Positions 54,642 to 64,000 of a stretch of 64,000 nucleotides of DNA are shown in pieces. The stretch is taken from positions 4,278,001 to 4,342,000 of the forward strand of contig NZ_CP022412.2 of assembly GCF_002222615.2 (NCBI RefSeq), given 5' to 3'. The translations under genes and the position numbers were made by a program. This DNA comes from Bacteroides caccae. Its GTDB lineage: Bacteria > Bacteroidota > Bacteroidia > Bacteroidales > Bacteroidaceae. The first letter of the stretch is position 1. Each line of letters opens with the position of its first letter. The notes under the pieces are model-generated. The model saw only the letters and a list, made by a program, of their open reading frames with translations, searched no databases and was not told the DNA's origin.

Positions 54642-54918
54642 TACAGTCTCAAAGTATGGTTCCGTAAAAGGTTACGAACTGAACGGTTATATGGGAAATG
54701 ACAGGATTTTCCCGATATAATACAGAGACTCCATGAAAAATTTCGAATTGTTCATCAAACAGCGACATACATGTTATAAAACAAATCCAGCATACAGAAC
54801 GGGAGTTGCCATATCATTCTCACAACCCCATTTTTTCTTTTAACATTCAATGTCAATTGATATTCAACTCTTTTATCTACCTTTGCATACGAATAATCCA
54901 TTAATTCTGAATAAACAG

Positions 54919-56085
54919 ATGAAACTAAGAAATGTATCAGCCGGAATAGTCTTATGTCTGACAATGGTTTCCTGCATCCAAGATGAAGCTTTGAATGTCG
55001 AAGCAGCTATAGACGGATGCAGCGGTACTAACATCCAATTATCCACTATTAACCCTAGTAGTAAAACAGCTTCTATTTATGTATCTAAGTCTACAGACTT
55101 ATCTGCATTAGAAATTAAATTCACATTACCAGACGGAGCTAGTATAGAACCTGTTAATGCAATAGCAAATGATGCTCCTCCCAAATATGACTTTTCTACT
55201 TCACAGATCCCCATTACTCCAGAACAAACATTGGAACAGTATCAACGTAAGTTCAGAGTTACATCTGAAAGTGAAACAACTGAAGCTGTCTATACCATTA
55301 CTGTAATCAAATCTGAACTTCCTACAAATTTCCATTTCGAAAACTTAGTAGATGGAAGTTCCGATTACCATGAACTTTATGAATTTAATCAGCAACAAGG
55401 AGAAACGCTCCAATGGGCGAGTGGAAATCCGGGCTTCAAACTTACCGGTATGGCAAAGTCCCCCTTTGATTACCCAACTTTACAAACTGAAGGTTATATA
55501 GGTAAAGGTATTCGACTAGAGACAAAGAGTACAGGAGATTTTGGCGAAAAAGTTAAGATGCCAATTGCAGCAGGTAACCTTTTCATCGGTACATTCATAG
55601 TAAAAGATGCATTAAGAGATGCCAAAGCTGCTACAAAATTCGGATTCCCATTTTTCAAACATCCAAAAACATTAAAAGGATATTATAAATTTCAACCTGG
55701 CACTGTTTATATTTCGGGCACTGATGAAAACCGAAAGCCTATAATAGATCCTTCAATGGAAGGAAAGGATAAAGGTGATATATATGCCGTCTTATACGAA
55801 GCTGACGATGTGGAAGATTTCCTTGATGGATATAATTCCCTAAATTCCAATAAGATTATAGCTCTTGCAAGAATTCCGTCAATAGAAAAGACGAGTGAGT
55901 GGAAACAGTTTGAATTACCTTTTGAATATAAAAAAGCAATAGATGAATCAGCTCTCAAGGAAGGTAAATACAAACTCGCTGTTGTATTCTCTTCCAGCAT
56001 AAATGGAGCAGAATTTAAAGGTTCAGTAGGAAGTACTTTGTGGATAGACGAGGTAACTATTCAGTGTAAAGAAGACAACGAATAA
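54919..56085 (+). CDS. PCMD-domain lipoprotein
   Basis: A 388-residue lipoprotein (lipobox MVSCIQD, Cys near residue 18). The N-terminal part (about 30-140) looks like a DUF5018/Ig-like domain (INPSSKTASIYVSKSTDLSALEIKFTLPDGA). The C-terminal part (about 145-385) is a PCMD domain (putative carbohydrate metabolism domain; NFHFENLVDG...LWIDEVTIQ). I start at 54919, where the signal peptide begins, 34 nt after a -7 box. It is followed after 22 nt by a beta-barrel gene, so the pair resembles a small surface-exposed system. Ligand unknown. Confidence 0.85.
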   Translation: MKLRNVSAGIVLCLTMVSCIQDEALNVEAAIDGCSGTNIQLSTINPSSKTASIYVSKSTDLSALEIKFTLPDGASIEPVNAIANDAPPKYDFSTSQIPITPEQTLEQYQRKFRVTSESETTEAVYTITVIKSELPTNFHFENLVDGSSDYHELYEFNQQQGETLQWASGNPGFKLTGMAKSPFDYPTLQTEGYIGKGIRLETKSTGDFGEKVKMPIAAGNLFIGTFIVKDALRDAKAATKFGFPFFKHPKTLKGYYKFQPGTVYISGTDENRKPIIDPSMEGKDKGDIYAVLYEADDVEDFLDGYNSLNSNKIIALARIPSIEKTSEWKQFELPFEYKKAIDESALKEGKYKLAVVFSSSINGAEFKGSVGSTLWIDEVTIQCKEDNE

Positions 56086-56107
56086 TAACTTAAAAAGTAA
56101 TTTATAT

Positions 56108-56890
56108 ATGAATAAATATATATTGGCTAGTATTGTTATCCTTTTTTGCAGTATCAGCCAAATCAATGCACAATCGTCCGAACACAAAGGACTACTATGG
56201 TCTTCTCTTCATGGACTAGACTATCAATTCAAAGCAGGTGTAAATATCGGTGGGACATCTCCTCTTCCCCTTCCCGAAGAAATCAGAAGCATCGAAAGCT
56301 ATTCTCCCGGACTTGCTATTACTCTGGAAGGTAATGTAACAAAATGGATAGATGTCCAAAAGAAATGGGGAGTTAGTTTAGGAGTACGTCTTGCTAACAA
56401 AAACATGACTACCGAGGCTCTAGTGAAAAACTATGGTATGGAAATATTCAACGACATAGGCGGAAAAGTAGAAGGACTTTGGACAGGAGGAGTCAAGACT
56501 AAAGTCAAAATGTCTCTTTTGACAATACCCATATTAGCCAACTACAAAATCAGTGATCGCTGGAAATTGGTTGCGGGGCCTTATCTATCATATATGATGG
56601 ATGGTGATTTCTCTGGACATGTTTACGAGGGCCATCTCCGCTCCCCGGATGCTACTGGTAGCCGCGTTAATTTCGAGGGTGATAATATAGCAACTTATGA
56701 TTTCTCTAGCAGTCTACGCAAATTTCAATGGGGATTACAGCTAGGCGGAGAGTGGAAAGCCTATAAACACCTAAATGTGTACGCTGACCTAACATGGGGA
56801 CTAAACGATATTTTCAAGAAAGACTTTACTACAATTTCGTTTGCTATGTATCCTATTTATTTGAATATAGGATTTGGATATGCATTCTAA
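56108..56890 (+). CDS. Outer-membrane beta-barrel protein (PorT-like)
   Basis: A 260-residue protein with a signal peptide (to about residue 21, INAQSS) and alternating beta strands typical of an eight-stranded outer-membrane barrel (AGVNIGGTSPLP, LAITLEGNVTKW, TIPILANYKISDRWKLVAGPYLSYM) ending in a C-terminal phenylalanine. It fits the PorT/OmpX-like group. Co-transcribed with the PCMD lipoprotein. Function unknown. Confidence 0.85.
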   Translation: MNKYILASIVILFCSISQINAQSSEHKGLLWSSLHGLDYQFKAGVNIGGTSPLPLPEEIRSIESYSPGLAITLEGNVTKWIDVQKKWGVSLGVRLANKNMTTEALVKNYGMEIFNDIGGKVEGLWTGGVKTKVKMSLLTIPILANYKISDRWKLVAGPYLSYMMDGDFSGHVYEGHLRSPDATGSRVNFEGDNIATYDFSSSLRKFQWGLQLGGEWKAYKHLNVYADLTWGLNDIFKKDFTTISFAMYPIYLNIGFGYAF

Positions 56891-56949
56891 AGATAAGTAC
56901 ACAGGGAATCTCCTATGTAAAACCGAAATATTATTTTAAGAGAGTATAC

Positions 56950-57140
56950 AAAAAGAGGCTGTCTCAAAATAGAAAAATTGGATAGACTTACTTATAATCT
57001 ATAAGTTACGATATAAAAATCTCCTGTTTTAGCTTTCATCTATCTTAATGATATGGCTAAAACCAGGAGATTTTTTACTTTTAAGTTTCAATCTATAAGA
57101 TTTTTGCTTTAGCAATTCTATTTTGAGACAGCCTCTTTTT
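56950..57140. mobile_element. 191-bp MITE with perfect 25-bp terminal inverted repeats
   Basis: The ends 56950-56974 and 57116-57140 are perfect complements (AAAAAGAGGCTGTCTCAAAA at the left end). Inside, a second long hairpin (57016-57033 with 57055-57075) carries CTCCTG...CAGGAG and a T-run. AATCTATAAG occurs twice as a direct repeat. The element has no gene. It resembles a miniature transposable element derived from a Bacteroides insertion sequence with GAGGCTGTCTCAAAA ends. Confidence 0.82.
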
Positions 57141-57301
57141 AGTTTAGTTTTCAAGCGAAAGGAAGCTATATTTAATTTAACAAAAGAAAACCTCCAACAG
57201 AAAAAATTATTCAGTAGGAAAGGAATATATTTATAATTTCACTCATTACCGTACGGAGACGAATGAAATGCTATAATAGTTTGCAACATTGCTTTTGCAG
57301 C

Positions 57302-58140
57302 CTATAACTCTTTGATTTCATCAAGAGACAGTCCTGTGTATTTGGATATGAAATCAACCGCTAATCCGTCCGACTTCATTTTTCGGGCAACTTCAAACTT
57401 CTCTTGCTCGATACTTTTTTCAATCCTCTGCGTTCCGCACTGTTATACAACGTCTTTTCCACGCTGATAATGTCCCAAAAATTTTCATATCCCAGCAGTT
57501 GCGCATCGGTAAAAGCTGATTCCTCCAATGCATTAATAGCTTTTTTCACTTCCGGATTATCTATCAAATCTTCGGGCACTTCGCGAGTGTTTTCGTTGAT
57601 TTCGGTCAGATAGCGTAACCACAACACTTGCATCTTCTTTTCACTATATGTATGCGGGCTGAACTTGGGTAGTTCTACGAATATCAAATGCAGGCCATCA
57701 ATCACTCTATCGGTATTCTCTTCATGAACCAGACGATAATAGTGATAGAAAACCGGTAATTCAGATTCAAACATTTCGTTCACTAGATTGAGCGAATACA
57801 CAGGTTGAAGCAGTTCATATTACTCGCCCGAATTGATTTGGCGTACGTATGCTTTGGAAGCATTGAGCAATACACGCTGCTTGAATTCCAGAGACCAGAT
57901 CATCTGCATCTCAGCAATAAACTACTGCCTTCCGAACTTATCCTTGCAACGCACGTCCACAATGCTGTTTTTACGCAATGGATTATCCGGCACAATTTCG
58001 GCAGGAAGATATTCAATATCAGTAATCTCCTGACCGACAGAAATGGGAAGCAAGGCGTTAAGCAAGCTCATCACTAAATCGGGATGCTCACCAAATACAC
58101 GTTTAAAAGTCAAGTCCGCCTTTGGATCTAAGTATTTCAT
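57302..58140 (-). pseudogene. Rpn-family nuclease/transposase-like pseudogene
   Basis: The minus strand reads a typical Rpn (PD-(D/E)XK transposase-like) protein from MKYLDPKADLTFKRVFG at 58140. It meets an in-frame TAG near 57922 and an in-frame TAA near 57817, then continues to about 57376. A frameshift there is needed to reach the natural end (SDGLAVDFISKYTGLSLDEI) at 57302. Two nonsense codons and one frameshift make it a dead gene of about 280 codons. Confidence 0.82.
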
Positions 58141-59033
58141 AATCTCATTATTTCTTTTTTAGACATACAAAAATAAAGTTTATTTTTCTAATAAAAGAGA
58201 AGAAAGGAGATATTTGCCCCGATAGGGCACGGCTTTTTCATTTAAGAAATATTGTTCATCGCTTGTTATTGTAGTAAAAATCCTACTGCGCAGCGATGCG
58301 GAAACACCGCCTTAGGTGTTTCTTCTTATCGTTCATTTTTGACGGGATACTATCTCCTTGTGTTGATGGTTTGAATTATCTGCATATTTGGAAGAAATGA
58401 AAAATGTTATCTTATATTACTTCGTAAACGAATGCACTTTTCGATGCTCCTCTATTCTATAATACAGTTTTCTCTATTTTTACAACCAGCTATTCCGCTA
58501 TTAATAAACTTGATTTCTGTTTATAATAAACTTTTGGATAGTTTATTATAAACGGTATCCGAATTTATTAAAAACTATTTTTCCCGTTTTTCGGAAATGG
58601 ATTAAATGTTTAAAGTAAAAATATAAACAAAATAGGGCAATAATCGTTAGACTATTACCCTATATCATATCTATCCTGATACTAAAATATATCAGTCGGA
58701 ATGTTATTTATGTATCTATTGTTCTTATATTTCTCATACTGTTTATCACTTTTATTTTTTCAAAGATACAAAATAAAAAGTCGTTTGTCAAGTATTTCAG
58801 AAGAAAAGCAGACTATTCATGCACGGCTGAGATAATAAGGGGCTATCAGTAAGCTTCACTAACGTGTTGCATTTTCTGGCTCAAAAAGGAGAAAAATTCA
58901 GATTTGAGATATTCGTAAATCAGTGATTATCAATAACGGGAATTCCTCTCATGCCGCATTGGCATGGATGGGGGAATCGAACGACTAATTCAAAGCTTAA
59001 ATGAAAAAGCCGTGCCGATAGGGTACACATTAT
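58141..59033. other. Gene-free region flanked by a 20-bp inverted repeat
   Basis: Nearly 900 nt with no credible gene. A perfect 20-bp inverted repeat (58227-58246 and 58996-59015, starting GCACGGCTTTTTC on the left) encloses about 750 nt of AT-rich DNA. Next to each arm stands CCGATAGGG. Inside, TAATAAAC/TTTATTA words around 58500-58570 form smaller dyads. Confidence 0.6.
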
Positions 59034-59082
59034 CTTATAAAAAAAGCCGGAATGCATTCTACATTCCGGCTTTTTTTATAAG
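59034..59082. terminator. Bidirectional terminator
   Basis: Perfect 21-bp arms (59034-59054 and 59062-59082) with a 7-nt loop, A-run on one side and T-run on the other, 13 nt beyond the stop codon of the PCMD gene. Confidence 0.92.
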
Positions 59083-59094
59083 ATATGAATTGAT

Positions 59095-60687
59095 TTATTT
59101 TTTATATATTACTTCTATATCATCTACCCATAATTTACTCTCTGGAGCTCCCCAAAATTTATCTCCTTCTTTACTAGATGAACAAACAATAGCAAAACGA
59201 TATTTCTGATTTATATCAAACTCTGCGTCACCATAATCTAAAGTTATAGTAAATTCTTTCCATTGTCCGTCAGTACTTCCTCCTTCAACTCCTCCTTTTG
59301 CTACAACACGACTAGAAGTATAAAAATTATTATCACCAGATTCTCCTGTCAGATAATCTGAAAAACCAGTCTCATCATATTCTTCTGTAGTATATAAAGA
59401 TACCTTTATAGAATATTGATCAGCATATTCACCTTTAGATACATCTATGGTAGCTTTATCAGTTGCATCTGATTCACATGTATAGAAATCCTTACCTGAT
59501 TCATATTTATACCATCCCTTTACTGCAACTGGTCTTCCTAAAGAATTATTAAATTGATTACCAAATTTTGTACTATTCAGAGTATTACCCGCATTAGTAC
59601 TCCATGTCCCTAGAAATAGAGAGCCTGTTGTTATTGTAGGTATCAAACCTCCAACACCACCTTTGGAATTTATAGTTCTAAGTAATGCACTCTTACCATT
59701 ATGACCTTCACTTTCTTCAGTAACTAACCAACCACTTACTCCTAACATAGGTTTAAACATTCCCATTTCTACTATGCCATAATTACTTGTACACCATCCT
59801 GTTGGAGTAGTAAAGGTTTCCTCATTCCCCAACATCGGTTTATGTGTAACAGGATCCCACTCTTCAAAATCATAACTAACTACAAAAGCACGTCCTGAAA
59901 TAGAAGCCGTATAAATTTTAGAACTTCCATCTTCAGCTACGACAGTAAAAATAGCCTTATTTGAAGAAAAATCCACAGTTGCACCACTTGCAGGTGTTAC
60001 AGTTGCTTTAGCAGAAACTTCAATAGTAGGCACCAATTTCTTCAAATCATCTGTTGTTACATCTTTTAAAACCTCAAAAACAATAGTCCCGTCTTCTTCA
60101 TTGACTATTGGTTCTGAAAAAACGACAGCATTAGCTTCAACAGATTTATCAAAAGTAAAACTCAAAATTTTAGCCTCAGTACTTTCTGTTCCAGCCAACT
60201 TAGTTCCCTTATAATCAACCTTAACCTGCAATGTTCCACCACCAACTTTAACGTCGACAATCATTGCAAGATTTCCACTACCAATAGTACCGGAAACCGC
60301 TACATCACAGTCTCCTACTAAAAGAGTCATCTTTTGATTACCAGAAAACTTATAAGAAGTACCTTCTACCGTTACAGGACAGTTTTCCACAGCAATAGTA
60401 CCAAGATTAAGTTCCTCACTACCTAAAAAGAAAACAAAATCTCTCAATTCTAATTTAACAGCAGTATCAGAAGCCTTAGTTACATAGACTTTTTGGGATA
60501 AACCGGAAGCTATTGGATCTGGCACGCCAACATAATATACATCCATTGTCCCTTTATAATCACCTGCTATCTCTTGCTCAATAGGAATAACTGTCGGAGT
60601 ATCATCACCATCGTCATCACTACAAGATGTAAACAATGTCACTGTACACAATACAGCAAACAGATAATAAAATAATCTCTTGTTCAT
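59095..60687 (-). CDS. Calycin-like and PCMD domain lipoprotein
   Basis: A 530-residue lipoprotein (lipobox FTSCSDDD, Cys near residue 22, followed by an acidic export-signal-like stretch typical of surface lipoproteins). Residues about 35-165 form a calycin-like barrel (IAGDYKGTMDVYYVG). A DUF5018/Ig-like part follows at about 170-265. The C-terminal 260 residues are a PCMD domain (YDFEEWDPVTHKPM...SKLWVDDIEVIYKK). It shares its C-terminal domain with the lipoprotein at 54919. It is divergent from the AraC gene at 60953. Confidence 0.88.
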   Translation of the reverse strand: MNKRLFYYLFAVLCTVTLFTSCSDDDGDDTPTVIPIEQEIAGDYKGTMDVYYVGVPDPIASGLSQKVYVTKASDTAVKLELRDFVFFLGSEELNLGTIAVENCPVTVEGTSYKFSGNQKMTLLVGDCDVAVSGTIGSGNLAMIVDVKVGGGTLQVKVDYKGTKLAGTESTEAKILSFTFDKSVEANAVVFSEPIVNEEDGTIVFEVLKDVTTDDLKKLVPTIEVSAKATVTPASGATVDFSSNKAIFTVVAEDGSSKIYTASISGRAFVVSYDFEEWDPVTHKPMLGNEETFTTPTGWCTSNYGIVEMGMFKPMLGVSGWLVTEESEGHNGKSALLRTINSKGGVGGLIPTITTGSLFLGTWSTNAGNTLNSTKFGNQFNNSLGRPVAVKGWYKYESGKDFYTCESDATDKATIDVSKGEYADQYSIKVSLYTTEEYDETGFSDYLTGESGDNNFYTSSRVVAKGGVEGGSTDGQWKEFTITLDYGDAEFDINQKYRFAIVCSSSKEGDKFWGAPESKLWVDDIEVIYKK

Positions 60688-60846
60688 TTCTAAATTCTCT
60701 TTTTAATTAATAAAAGCAAATGCGTGATATTCCCATCGCACACAAATGCCAAAATTTCACAGGCGCAAAGTAACTATTATTTTCACACACCTGCAAGGTC
60801 TATTTTTCTTGTTTCTGTTCTATTTTTAAAGAAAAGCGCCTAAAAT

Positions 60847-60930
60847 ATCTTATAAGATACCGTTTTACGAGTCAAAATTATAATTTTTGAAAAGAAAAAC
60901 AGCCCATTAATCATAATCCATATATCTTTG
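60847..60930 (+). promoter_or_regulatory. Promoter region of the AraC gene
   Basis: A TATCTTTG -7 box lies at 60923-60930 and a perfect 12-bp palindrome ATCTTATAAGAT at 60847-60858. The palindrome is a candidate operator for the divergent PCMD and AraC genes. Confidence 0.5.
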
Positions 60931-60952
60931 TATAAAGTAAAAAGTGTGAGAA

Positions 60953-61798
60953 ATGAAAGAACTACCCAAAATAGATTTACCCGAAGAATGGCTCATAGGT
61001 ACAGGAGTAAACAAGGCATTGCTTAGCTTGTATACCAACTTTCCTTGCCGACTGAAATCGGAAATATTCGTGCTATGCATGGAGGGAGAAATCGAAGCCT
61101 CGGTCAATCTAAATCGCATAACAGTACGGGCTAATGACTTCGTTACAATTATGCCCGGAAGTATTCTTCAGATACACAGTGTCAATGGAGAACCGATACT
61201 TTATTTCGGAGGCTTCTCATCAAAATACATAGAGCAAGCCAATTTACTTCCTTCGGCTATCAACACCCTATTTATAACGATAGGTCGACCGGTTATTTCA
61301 TTAAAGCCGGAAGGAGCCAAACTACTGGCAGAATACTTTCAATTCTTGATAAAGCTATATGATTTTTTCGACGAATCAACCCGCAAAGGAATTACTCCGC
61401 ACTTGTATAATAATATACATACCGGAATAGCTGCCATGTATAACAACCAGCTACAAAACACGAAAGAGTATTCGTCTAAAAGCGAGTTAATCTACAAAAA
61501 CTTCACTCAACTGGTGATACAAAATTACAATAAGACGCGCAATGTAGCATGGTATGCCGAGAAACTCAAAATATCAAATATTCACCTCTGTACTACTGTA
61601 AAGAAAGTGACAGGAAACACCTGTGTCGAAATCATCTCACACATGGTAATTATGGATGCCAAATCACAACTGAAATCGACCAATATCCCCATCCAGGAAA
61701 TTTCCAACTCACTCAATTTCGCCAACACATCATTCTTCGGCAAATACTTCAAACGATATGTTGGCATGAGTCCATTAGCATATAGGAATAGCGGATAA
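60953..61798 (+). CDS. AraC family transcriptional regulator
   Basis: A 281-residue regulator with an N-terminal cupin-like sensing domain (residues about 25-150; NLNRITVRANDFVTIMPGSILQI) and a C-terminal AraC helix-turn-helix pair (about 180-280; VAWYAEKLKISNIHLCTTVKK, then IQEISNSLNFANTSFFGKYFKRYVGMSP). The effector is unknown. It is divergent from the PCMD lipoprotein gene, a plausible target. It is convergent with the next gene. Confidence 0.92.
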   Translation: MKELPKIDLPEEWLIGTGVNKALLSLYTNFPCRLKSEIFVLCMEGEIEASVNLNRITVRANDFVTIMPGSILQIHSVNGEPILYFGGFSSKYIEQANLLPSAINTLFITIGRPVISLKPEGAKLLAEYFQFLIKLYDFFDESTRKGITPHLYNNIHTGIAAMYNNQLQNTKEYSSKSELIYKNFTQLVIQNYNKTRNVAWYAEKLKISNIHLCTTVKKVTGNTCVEIISHMVIMDAKSQLKSTNIPIQEISNSLNFANTSFFGKYFKRYVGMSPLAYRNSG

Positions 61799-61827
61799 AC
61801 AACATCGGTCTTAATTAACAGAATCAA

Positions 61828-64000
61828 TTAATCTTCCGGCCTTAAAACGACACCCAGTTTTTTCTTTCCGTCCATCTTGACTATCATCGGCTTCTCAAAA
61901 CGGACATGACGCAAGAATTTCGTTTCGTCTACCGCCGGTTGGGCATTAAGGAAATCCTGATCGTAAACACCGTCATTCATAAAAGCGTTGATAGTGAAAT
62001 AGCCTACTCCGAAAGAAGTCAGGTTCTGGAAGAAGTGTGTGCCTTGACTCGGATCTACGCGGTAATTAGTCAAACCGGCTTCCACTATCACACGGGCAGC
62101 AGAAATATGCGGCCATTTCACCGGAATACCCAACCATGTATCGCTGCTTCCCCAACGTCCCGGACCGACAAGTACATAATTCTTACCTTCATTCAGGAAC
62201 TGCCGGTTGATTTTTTCTATTTCCCAAGCAATAGCCTGATTGTTCGAAGCACTGTAACCCTCAGTCTTTACATAGACAATATCGTGAATTTCGTTCATAA
62301 TGCCATGTCCCAACGAATTATAAGAACGAAGGATAACGTCCTCATCCCGTATCTCATTCAAATCTTCGTCCAACATTTCCTTACTATCCACAATCGGCCG
62401 GATCTGTAACAAATAAAATGTGCCTGTCTTATCCTGTTCGCGACTCATGGTAGCCGCAAACTCAATTTCAACCGGACGGCGCATTTCCTGTTCGCCATAC
62501 TTCAGCACTAATTGAAGAATCCGAGGCAACGGGAATACATCATGTTGCAGAATGTTTGCAAACGTAATCACCTTGCGTCCGCCCGGATACAAACCGTCAC
62601 GGATAACCTGATCGTAAGGATCGTATGTAGAAGCAATATACCGCAAAGCTCCATCGTTTTCCGCCTCTTTCACATGAAGTTTCAACAAATTGAAGCCATC
62701 ATCGATAGAGAAATCATGCCCTGCATTCTTCAAATCCAAGGCATAGAAGCGGGTCTGGGTTTCTTTCAGAGCTATTTCCATTTCGCTGGTCTGTAACACC
62801 TGATTGGGGTGATAAGGAGAGAAACGAAGCGTCATACCGCCGTCTACAATATATTTTCCCAATCCCAGTGCCAGATTGACGGTTCCTTCCTCCGCTTTTT
62901 CATCACCCAACGGATAATAATTCAGCGAACGAGCCACACCGGACATGGATGGATAATAACGGTCACCATACTGATTGCCGACTACTTCCTGCAAAATAAC
63001 GGCCATTTTTTCCTGATCGATCACATTCGATGTAGCCTGCATATAGGCTTTACTATCCCGAAAATAAACAGAAGCATAAACGCCTTTGATTGCATCGGAA
63101 AGCATACGCAACATTTCATACCGATCGTCCAGATAAGGAATCATATAAGTGTTATAGATTCCGGCAAACGGCTGATAGTGAGAATCTTCCAACAAAGAAG
63201 AAGAACGGATAGCAATAGGCGATTTCACCACATCAAAGAAAGTAAAAAAGTCCTCTACCAGTCTGTCCGGCAATTTTGCTTTCAGGAAATATCGCAATAT
63301 CGTATCATCATCCGCATCCGAAAGCGCAATCTGATACAGATTGTTAATGTCCATAAATTCATCGAATACGTCCGTACAAAGCACCACTGTCTTAGGAATG
63401 GCAACACGGGCATTCTCAAACTCTTCAAATTCGGGATAACGTTTCACCATATTATCTATAAAAGCCAAACCGCGTCCCTTTCCTCCCAACGAACCGTCAC
63501 CGATACGGGCAAAGTTGGAATAACGGTCGAAACGGTCACGTTTAAAGACGGCAACCACTCCCTGATTCTTCATTTTACGGTATTTCACAATCGCTTCAAA
63601 GATAATCCGGCGATGCGCATCCACGTCCTGAAGGCTGCTCCATGTAATAGGTTTCAAAAACTCTGCCACCGGGAACATGGCGCGTGAATAAAGCCAGCGT
63701 GACACATGATTCCGGCTAATATGATACAAGAAAGACTCGGCAGGCACAGCGAACAGGATATTCTGCAATTCTTTCAGATTACGTACACGGGCAATCTCCT
63801 CCCCTGTCTCCGGATTACGGAACACAAAGTCGCCGAAACCAAAGTTATCAGAAACGATACGCCGCAGGTCGACGTCCATTTTCTTGGAGTTCTTGTCGAT
63901 AAAACTAGCGCCATACTTTGCTGCATACGAAGCGTTCTCTGATTCGGAAGACTGGATAATCAACGGTACAAACGGATCATTCTTACGTATCTCAGCGCAT
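61828..64000 (-). CDS. PEP/pyruvate-binding domain protein (partial, 5' end outside the window)
   Basis: The 3' part (about 724 codons) of a large protein with a PEP synthase/PPDK N-terminal-type ATP-grasp domain. The frame stays open to the window edge and an ATG at 63963 is internal. First comes the end of a receiver-like domain (about the first 40 residues, PFVPLIIQSSE). The ATP-binding core follows (GSLGGKGRGLAFIDNM; IAIRSSSLLEDS; the later EIEFAATMSREQD). No phosphohistidine or PEP domain follows before the stop. Bacteroides encode such stand-alone proteins with unknown reaction. Confidence 0.85.
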   Translation of the reverse strand, partial: CAEIRKNDPFVPLIIQSSESENASYAAKYGASFIDKNSKKMDVDLRRIVSDNFGFGDFVFRNPETGEEIARVRNLKELQNILFAVPAESFLYHISRNHVSRWLYSRAMFPVAEFLKPITWSSLQDVDAHRRIIFEAIVKYRKMKNQGVVAVFKRDRFDRYSNFARIGDGSLGGKGRGLAFIDNMVKRYPEFEEFENARVAIPKTVVLCTDVFDEFMDINNLYQIALSDADDDTILRYFLKAKLPDRLVEDFFTFFDVVKSPIAIRSSSLLEDSHYQPFAGIYNTYMIPYLDDRYEMLRMLSDAIKGVYASVYFRDSKAYMQATSNVIDQEKMAVILQEVVGNQYGDRYYPSMSGVARSLNYYPLGDEKAEEGTVNLALGLGKYIVDGGMTLRFSPYHPNQVLQTSEMEIALKETQTRFYALDLKNAGHDFSIDDGFNLLKLHVKEAENDGALRYIASTYDPYDQVIRDGLYPGGRKVITFANILQHDVFPLPRILQLVLKYGEQEMRRPVEIEFAATMSREQDKTGTFYLLQIRPIVDSKEMLDEDLNEIRDEDVILRSYNSLGHGIMNEIHDIVYVKTEGYSASNNQAIAWEIEKINRQFLNEGKNYVLVGPGRWGSSDTWLGIPVKWPHISAARVIVEAGLTNYRVDPSQGTHFFQNLTSFGVGYFTINAFMNDGVYDQDFLNAQPAVDETKFLRHVRFEKPMIVKMDGKKKLGVVLRPED

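Noticed and set aside
62809..63687. 292-codon plus-strand frame opposite the PEP/pyruvate-binding gene
   Set aside because: Antisense shadow with His/Ile-rich composition; the minus strand has conserved ATP-grasp motifs.

Overview
The window is Bacteroides DNA, most likely a gut species of the B. ovatus / xylanisolvens / thetaiotaomicron group. Evidence: a SusC/SusD locus with a propeller-type regulator, BspA-like and PCMD lipoproteins, a cobalamin riboswitch in front of propionyl-CoA carboxylase, repeated TAnnTTTG (-7) promoters with TTTG about 19 nt upstream, and almost no Shine-Dalgarno sites. No complete tRNA or rRNA lies in the window.

Positions 1-8843 are the right end of an integrative conjugative element (ICE), visibly richer in G+C than the rest. 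It carries a type IA topoisomerase, a nested palindromic region, a PRTRC cassette (protein E, ubiquitin-like protein C, protein F-like, E2-like protein B, E1/ThiF-like protein), a NYN-LOTUS protein and three small helix-turn-helix proteins around a 27-bp perfect operator-like dyad. It ends at 8844-8864 in a copy of a tRNA 3' end (consistent with tRNA-Phe), followed by a terminator. An ISAon1/ISL3-type insertion sequence (8961-10341) and a decayed acetyltransferase gene sit just outside.

From about 10.6 kb the DNA is core chromosome. It holds a cold-shock trio (CSD protein, DEAD-box helicase, RRM protein), uracil-DNA glycosylase, a decayed PAS/LuxR regulator, a TPR signalling lipoprotein next to a surface-lipoprotein pair, an aspartokinase homologue with degenerate active-site motifs, AraC and winged-helix regulators, a 7-alpha-hydroxysteroid dehydrogenase-like SDR, nicotinate phosphoribosyltransferase, a YoaP acetyltransferase and a thioredoxin. 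Three paralogous minus-strand small-RNA genes with the same promoter lie at 24.03, 24.31 and 28.01 kb.

28.7-32.7 kb is a B12-riboswitch-controlled propionyl-CoA carboxylase operon, followed by a YeiH exporter. 34.2-42.8 kb is a compact polysaccharide utilization locus (kinase-less propeller/AraC regulator, GH16, SusC, SusD) bracketed by two direct repeats of about 195 bp. Then come an N-acetylmuramoyl-L-alanine amidase, MetY, a TolC/HlyD/MFS efflux operon with a possible leader peptide, malic enzyme plus a 58-aa membrane protein, and glutamate dehydrogenase. The last part holds two PCMD lipoprotein loci, an OMP barrel, a 191-bp MITE, an Rpn-nuclease pseudogene, an AraC regulator and the 3' part of a PEP/pyruvate-binding protein that runs off the window.
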